From JAWXVD01 sp044425705 (GTDB lineage: Bacteria; Bacillota; Clostridia; Lachnospirales; Lachnospiraceae): 10,143 nucleotides of DNA. The notes beneath the pieces are model-generated. The model ran no database searches. It was not told the origin of the DNA and saw nothing but the letters and a program-made list of their open reading frames with translations. Shown one piece after another: positions 7,484 through 10,143 of the stretch. The stretch spans positions 1 through 10,143 of the forward strand of contig JAWXVD010000122.1 in assembly GCA_044425705.1 (NCBI GenBank), in the 5' to 3' direction. Position 1 is the stretch's first letter; the number at the start of each line of letters is the position of its first letter. The position numbers were made by a program, and so were the translations under genes.

Positions 7484-7490
7484 AGAGGAG
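7484..7490 (+). promoter_or_regulatory. Ribosome binding site AGAGGAG deciding the activase start
   Basis: AGAGGAG ends 8 nt before ATG 7499. An upstream in-frame ATG at 7469 would place this site inside the coding region and add ten residues foreign to the family, so 7499 is preferred. Confidence 0.85.
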
Positions 7491-7498
7491 TAGTAACC

Positions 7499-8389
7499 AT
7501 GAAAACGAAAGGATGCCTTTTTAAAATACAATCATTTTCTGTTCATGATGGACCAGGTATTCGTGATACTGTATTTATGAAAGGCTGTAATTTGCATTGT
7601 TATTGGTGTCATAATCCTGAATCATGGTCATTATTACCAGAATTACAATTTTTTTCACATAAATGTATAGGCTGTAAAGAATGTATTGCTGTATGTCCAC
7701 ATGCTATAGATGGGCATACAGCAAAATTTACAAAGGATTGTAAGTTGTGTGGTGCGTGCGTAGAAACATGTTATGCGGAAGCATTGCTAAAAGTTGGTTT
7801 CGAAATTACTGCGGAAGAATTAACAGAGCGTTTAGAAAAAAATAAATTGGTATTTGAACAATCTGGTGGAGGTGTCACTTTTTCAGGAGGGGAACCATTA
7901 TTACAACCAGAGTTTTTATTAGAAACATTAAGGTTGTGTAAAGAGAAAAATTTACACACAGCATTAGAAACTGCTGCCTGTGTTTCTTATCTAACATTGA
8001 AAAAAATATTACCTTATGTGGATTTCATTTTTTGCGATATCAAATGCATCAATGAAGAAGCCCATATAAAGGCTACAGGTGTGTCCAATAAGGTGATTTT
8101 AGAAAATATAAAAAAGATGAGTGAAGAAAATGTGAATTTACATCTTAGAACACCCATTATTCCAGGATTTAATGATACAATGGAAGATATGGAAGAGATT
8201 GCAGATTTTATCATGATATTACCTAATACAAATACAATTGAACTACTACCTTTTCATGGTATGTGTGAAGGGAAATATGAATCTTTAGATAGAAATTTTA
8301 AAGCAAAAGGATTAAAAGATGTAGAAAAATGGCAATTAGAGGTTTTAAGTAAACCTTTTAGGGAAAAGAATATTAAAGTGATTATTTAA
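7499..8389 (+). CDS. Glycyl-radical enzyme activating enzyme, radical SAM, PflA-like with ferredoxin insert (296 aa)
   Basis: It uses S-adenosylmethionine and a [4Fe-4S] cluster to place a glycyl radical on the enzyme encoded next. The radical-SAM triad C-x3-C-x2-C is present at Cys30, Cys34 and Cys37, in G-C-N-L-H-C-Y-W-C-H-N-P, preceded by the activase-type D-G-P-G-I-R-D-T (17-24). An insert carries two four-cysteine ferredoxin motifs: Cys56/59/62/66 and Cys81/84/87/91. Such an insert is usual in activases of dehydratase- and decarboxylase-type GREs and absent in true pyruvate formate-lyase activase. S-G-G-E-P at about residue 130 is the SAM-binding G-G-E motif. All motifs are intact and the length is normal. 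The GRE start follows 16 bp after the stop with GGAAGGA (8390-8396) between, so the two are one operon. The enzyme is oxygen-sensitive by family, which fits a strict anaerobe. Confidence 0.95.
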   Translation: MKTKGCLFKIQSFSVHDGPGIRDTVFMKGCNLHCYWCHNPESWSLLPELQFFSHKCIGCKECIAVCPHAIDGHTAKFTKDCKLCGACVETCYAEALLKVGFEITAEELTERLEKNKLVFEQSGGGVTFSGGEPLLQPEFLLETLRLCKEKNLHTALETAACVSYLTLKKILPYVDFIFCDIKCINEEAHIKATGVSNKVILENIKKMSEENVNLHLRTPIIPGFNDTMEDMEEIADFIMILPNTNTIELLPFHGMCEGKYESLDRNFKAKGLKDVEKWQLEVLSKPFREKNIKVII

Positions 8390-8405
8390 GGAAGGAATCG
8401 AGACT

Positions 8406-10143
8406 ATGAGTCGTATATCAGAATTACGTATCGTTGCATATCAAAATGGAAGAAATGTCAATAAAACAATAGAACGAGATTTTTTGATCCGTAAAGCAGT
8501 ATTAGAAAATCCAGTTCCTTATGCACATAATATTCGAAGAGGAGAAATCGACCGTACCATATTTGAGAATTACTCTATTGAAATTGATCATCGTGAATTG
8601 CTTGTAGGTCGCTTTTCTAATTTGAGACAATTAAATGAAGAAGAACAAAGCATTTATGAAAAGGGTGATGAAACCTTACGATTCATGGGTGATTTAGGTG
8701 GTGTGAAAAATGCTTTCACAGGACATCGTGTGATTGACTACGAAAAGTTATTATCAGTAGGTATCAAAGGTGTACTAGAAGAAATAGAAAATCATTTATC
8801 CAAGATTACATATCAGGATCCAGAGGCAGCAGGGAAAAAAGCTTTCTATACTGCTAGTAAAATTTCTTTAGAAGGTGTTTGTAACTTTGCAAAACGATAT
8901 GAAGAAGTATTATTGGATTTATACGAAAAAGAAGAAGATTCTGTACGTAAAGAAGAATATCAAATGATGGCAAATAATTTTCATAGAGCACCATATTTAC
9001 CTTGTACACATTTTTATGAAGCATTACAGTGTATGTGGTTTATGCAATTTTGTTTATGTTTAATTGACGATATTTCATTGACTGGTAGAATAGACAATTA
9101 TTTGTATCCTTATTACAAGAAAGATATTGAATCAGGATATATAACAGAAGAGTTTGCTTTTGAATTAATTGAGAGCTTATACTTAAAGCATAATGAAATT
9201 TATGATGCATGGCCAGCAGCATTGATGTTAGGTGGTGTGGACCGAAATAATCAACCAGTTTGGAATGAACTGACCTATATGTGTATCGATGCCATTGAAA
9301 CAACTGGATTAGTAAACCCAGCAGTTTCTGTTTGTTATACTGAAGATATGCCAGATGATTTATTGCAGAAATGTATCGATAAAATTGCAAAAGGATATAC
9401 AAGACCAGCCTTATTTAATGATAAAATTGTGCAAGAGGGATTAAGACTGGCTGGAGTTTCAGTGGAAGATTCTAGATATTATGTTCATAGTACTTGTGTA
9501 GAAATTACACCTATAGCATCTTCTAATATACTTGTGGCCACACCTTATATCAACCTGAATAAAGCTGTGGAATATATCTTAAATGGTAAGAAGGCTATGT
9601 TTGGAGATCCTTGCGGTATAGAAAATGATATTCCATTTTCCTTAAGTGAGCTGACTTCTTTCGATAAGTTTTATCAATTGGTAAAAGATGTGATTTCAGA
9701 AATTATCAGAACAAACTTAGTAAAAACTTGCGATTTTGCATATCATCGTGCTAACTATAGTTCATCTCCGTTATCATCGGCATTTTTAAATGATTGTTTG
9801 AATTTAGGAAAAGATTCAGGTGCTGGTGGTGCAAAATATAATTTTGTATATCCATGTTTTCCAGGGTTTTTAAATTTAGTAGATTCTCTACAAGCCATTA
9901 AAACAGCAGTTTATGATGAAAGAGTGCTTTCTTTAAAGGGCATAGCTACCTTATGTCATAATAATTTTGCAGGAGAAGAAAGATGGCGTAAGTTCTTAAT
10001 GAATCGATGTGATAAGTTTGGAAATGGAAAAGAGACAGTGGATGCCCTTGGAAAAAATCTTTATGATTTCCTTAGAGCAGAATTAGAAAAATATGAGATA
10101 AGCATAGGCGGTAAATTCTATTCTAGCTATTTTGCTTGGATTA
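8406..10143 (+). CDS. Glycyl radical enzyme (PFL-like, dehydratase-type signature), 3'-truncated by window edge
   Basis: The frame is open from ATG 8406 to the window end (579 codons plus one base). The ribosome site GGAAGGA lies 9 nt upstream. The protein is a GRE: G-H-R-V-I-D-Y-E-K, an R-I-D-N-Y-L-Y-P-Y-Y block, L-G-G-V-D-R, the thiyl-radical site S-T-C-V-E with Cys364 and Glu366, and a late G-G-A-K-Y-N-F...V-D-S-L-Q-A-I-K segment. The C-terminal R-V-x-G-Y-type glycyl loop should lie about 140-200 residues beyond the edge. The Cys-Val-Glu signature is that of C-O/C-N lyases (glycerol, propanediol, choline, hydroxyproline types) rather than pyruvate formate-lyase, which has Cys-Cys. Unusual points: Thr instead of Gly before the Cys; D-I-S-L-T-G-R where glycerol/diol dehydratases have H-S-x-S-x-G-R; and the Cys lies about 70 residues earlier than in the ~790-aa members. 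It pairs with the adjacent activase. Substrate is unknown; a sugar-derived diol or glycan breakdown product is only a guess. Confidence 0.93.
   Translation, partial: MSRISELRIVAYQNGRNVNKTIERDFLIRKAVLENPVPYAHNIRRGEIDRTIFENYSIEIDHRELLVGRFSNLRQLNEEEQSIYEKGDETLRFMGDLGGVKNAFTGHRVIDYEKLLSVGIKGVLEEIENHLSKITYQDPEAAGKKAFYTASKISLEGVCNFAKRYEEVLLDLYEKEEDSVRKEEYQMMANNFHRAPYLPCTHFYEALQCMWFMQFCLCLIDDISLTGRIDNYLYPYYKKDIESGYITEEFAFELIESLYLKHNEIYDAWPAALMLGGVDRNNQPVWNELTYMCIDAIETTGLVNPAVSVCYTEDMPDDLLQKCIDKIAKGYTRPALFNDKIVQEGLRLAGVSVEDSRYYVHSTCVEITPIASSNILVATPYINLNKAVEYILNGKKAMFGDPCGIENDIPFSLSELTSFDKFYQLVKDVISEIIRTNLVKTCDFAYHRANYSSSPLSSAFLNDCLNLGKDSGAGGAKYNFVYPCFPGFLNLVDSLQAIKTAVYDERVLSLKGIATLCHNNFAGEERWRKFLMNRCDKFGNGKETVDALGKNLYDFLRAELEKYEISIGGKFYSSYFAWI

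Noticed and set aside
9040..9402. 120-codon open frame on the minus strand
   Set aside because: It lies wholly antisense inside the well-supported glycyl radical enzyme gene and has no recognisable family motif.
7499..10143. Propanediol-utilisation microcompartment locus
   Set aside because: No shell proteins, aldehyde dehydrogenase or alcohol dehydrogenase are seen, and the GRE lacks the His-Ser pair of diol dehydratases; rhamnose linkage remains only a guess.
8406..10143. Pyruvate formate-lyase
   Set aside because: The active site is Thr-Cys-Val-Glu instead of Cys-Cys, and the activase carries the ferredoxin insert absent from true PFL activase.

Overview
The window is AT-rich, and all genes lie on the + strand with short gaps. 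Codon use is A/T-ending, Shine-Dalgarno sites are of the AGGAGG type, and the content combines a YesM/YesN-type two-component system, intracellular glycosidases and an anaerobic glycyl-radical enzyme. This points to an anaerobic plant- or glycan-degrading Clostridia, most likely Lachnospiraceae-like. The taxonomic call is inference from style and gene content, not from a marker gene.

Layout: (1) 3-1502, the C-terminal ~499 residues of a GH106-like (alpha-L-rhamnosidase-related) glycoside hydrolase, cut at its 5' end by the window edge. (2) 1503-1602, a gap with a perfect 19-bp inverted repeat whose arms each carry the palindrome ACTGTACAGT. (3) 1603-3363, a membrane histidine kinase of the LytS/YesM type. 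(4) 3364-3459, a gap holding two adjacent perfect hairpins between 18/19-identical direct repeats 77 bp apart. (5) 3460-4527, an AraC-type response regulator (YesN-like). (6) 4621-5682, a Gfo/Idh/MocA NAD(P)-dependent oxidoreductase. (7) 5788-7413, a cytoplasmic GH43 beta-xylosidase/alpha-arabinofuranosidase-type enzyme with its three catalytic acids intact. (8) 7499-8389, a radical-SAM glycyl-radical-enzyme activase with a ferredoxin-like insert. (9) 8406-10143, a glycyl radical enzyme (GRE) cut at its 3' end before the glycyl-radical loop. No intergenic stretch reaches 300 bases.

Working model (inference): the kinase senses an extracellular glycan-derived ligand and the AraC-type regulator switches on the locus. 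The two glycosidases trim imported oligosaccharides. The oxidoreductase and the activase/GRE pair process a released sugar or aglycone by oxidation and by radical chemistry. No transporter lies in the window.

The most notable item is the GRE. It keeps the Cys-Val-Glu signature of dehydratase-type GREs, but the active-site context is unusual: Thr precedes the Cys, and Asp-Ile replaces the His-Ser seen in glycerol/propanediol dehydratase-like enzymes. It also has an N-terminal half about 70 residues shorter than the usual members. It may be an uncharacterised GRE subfamily tied to glycan catabolism.
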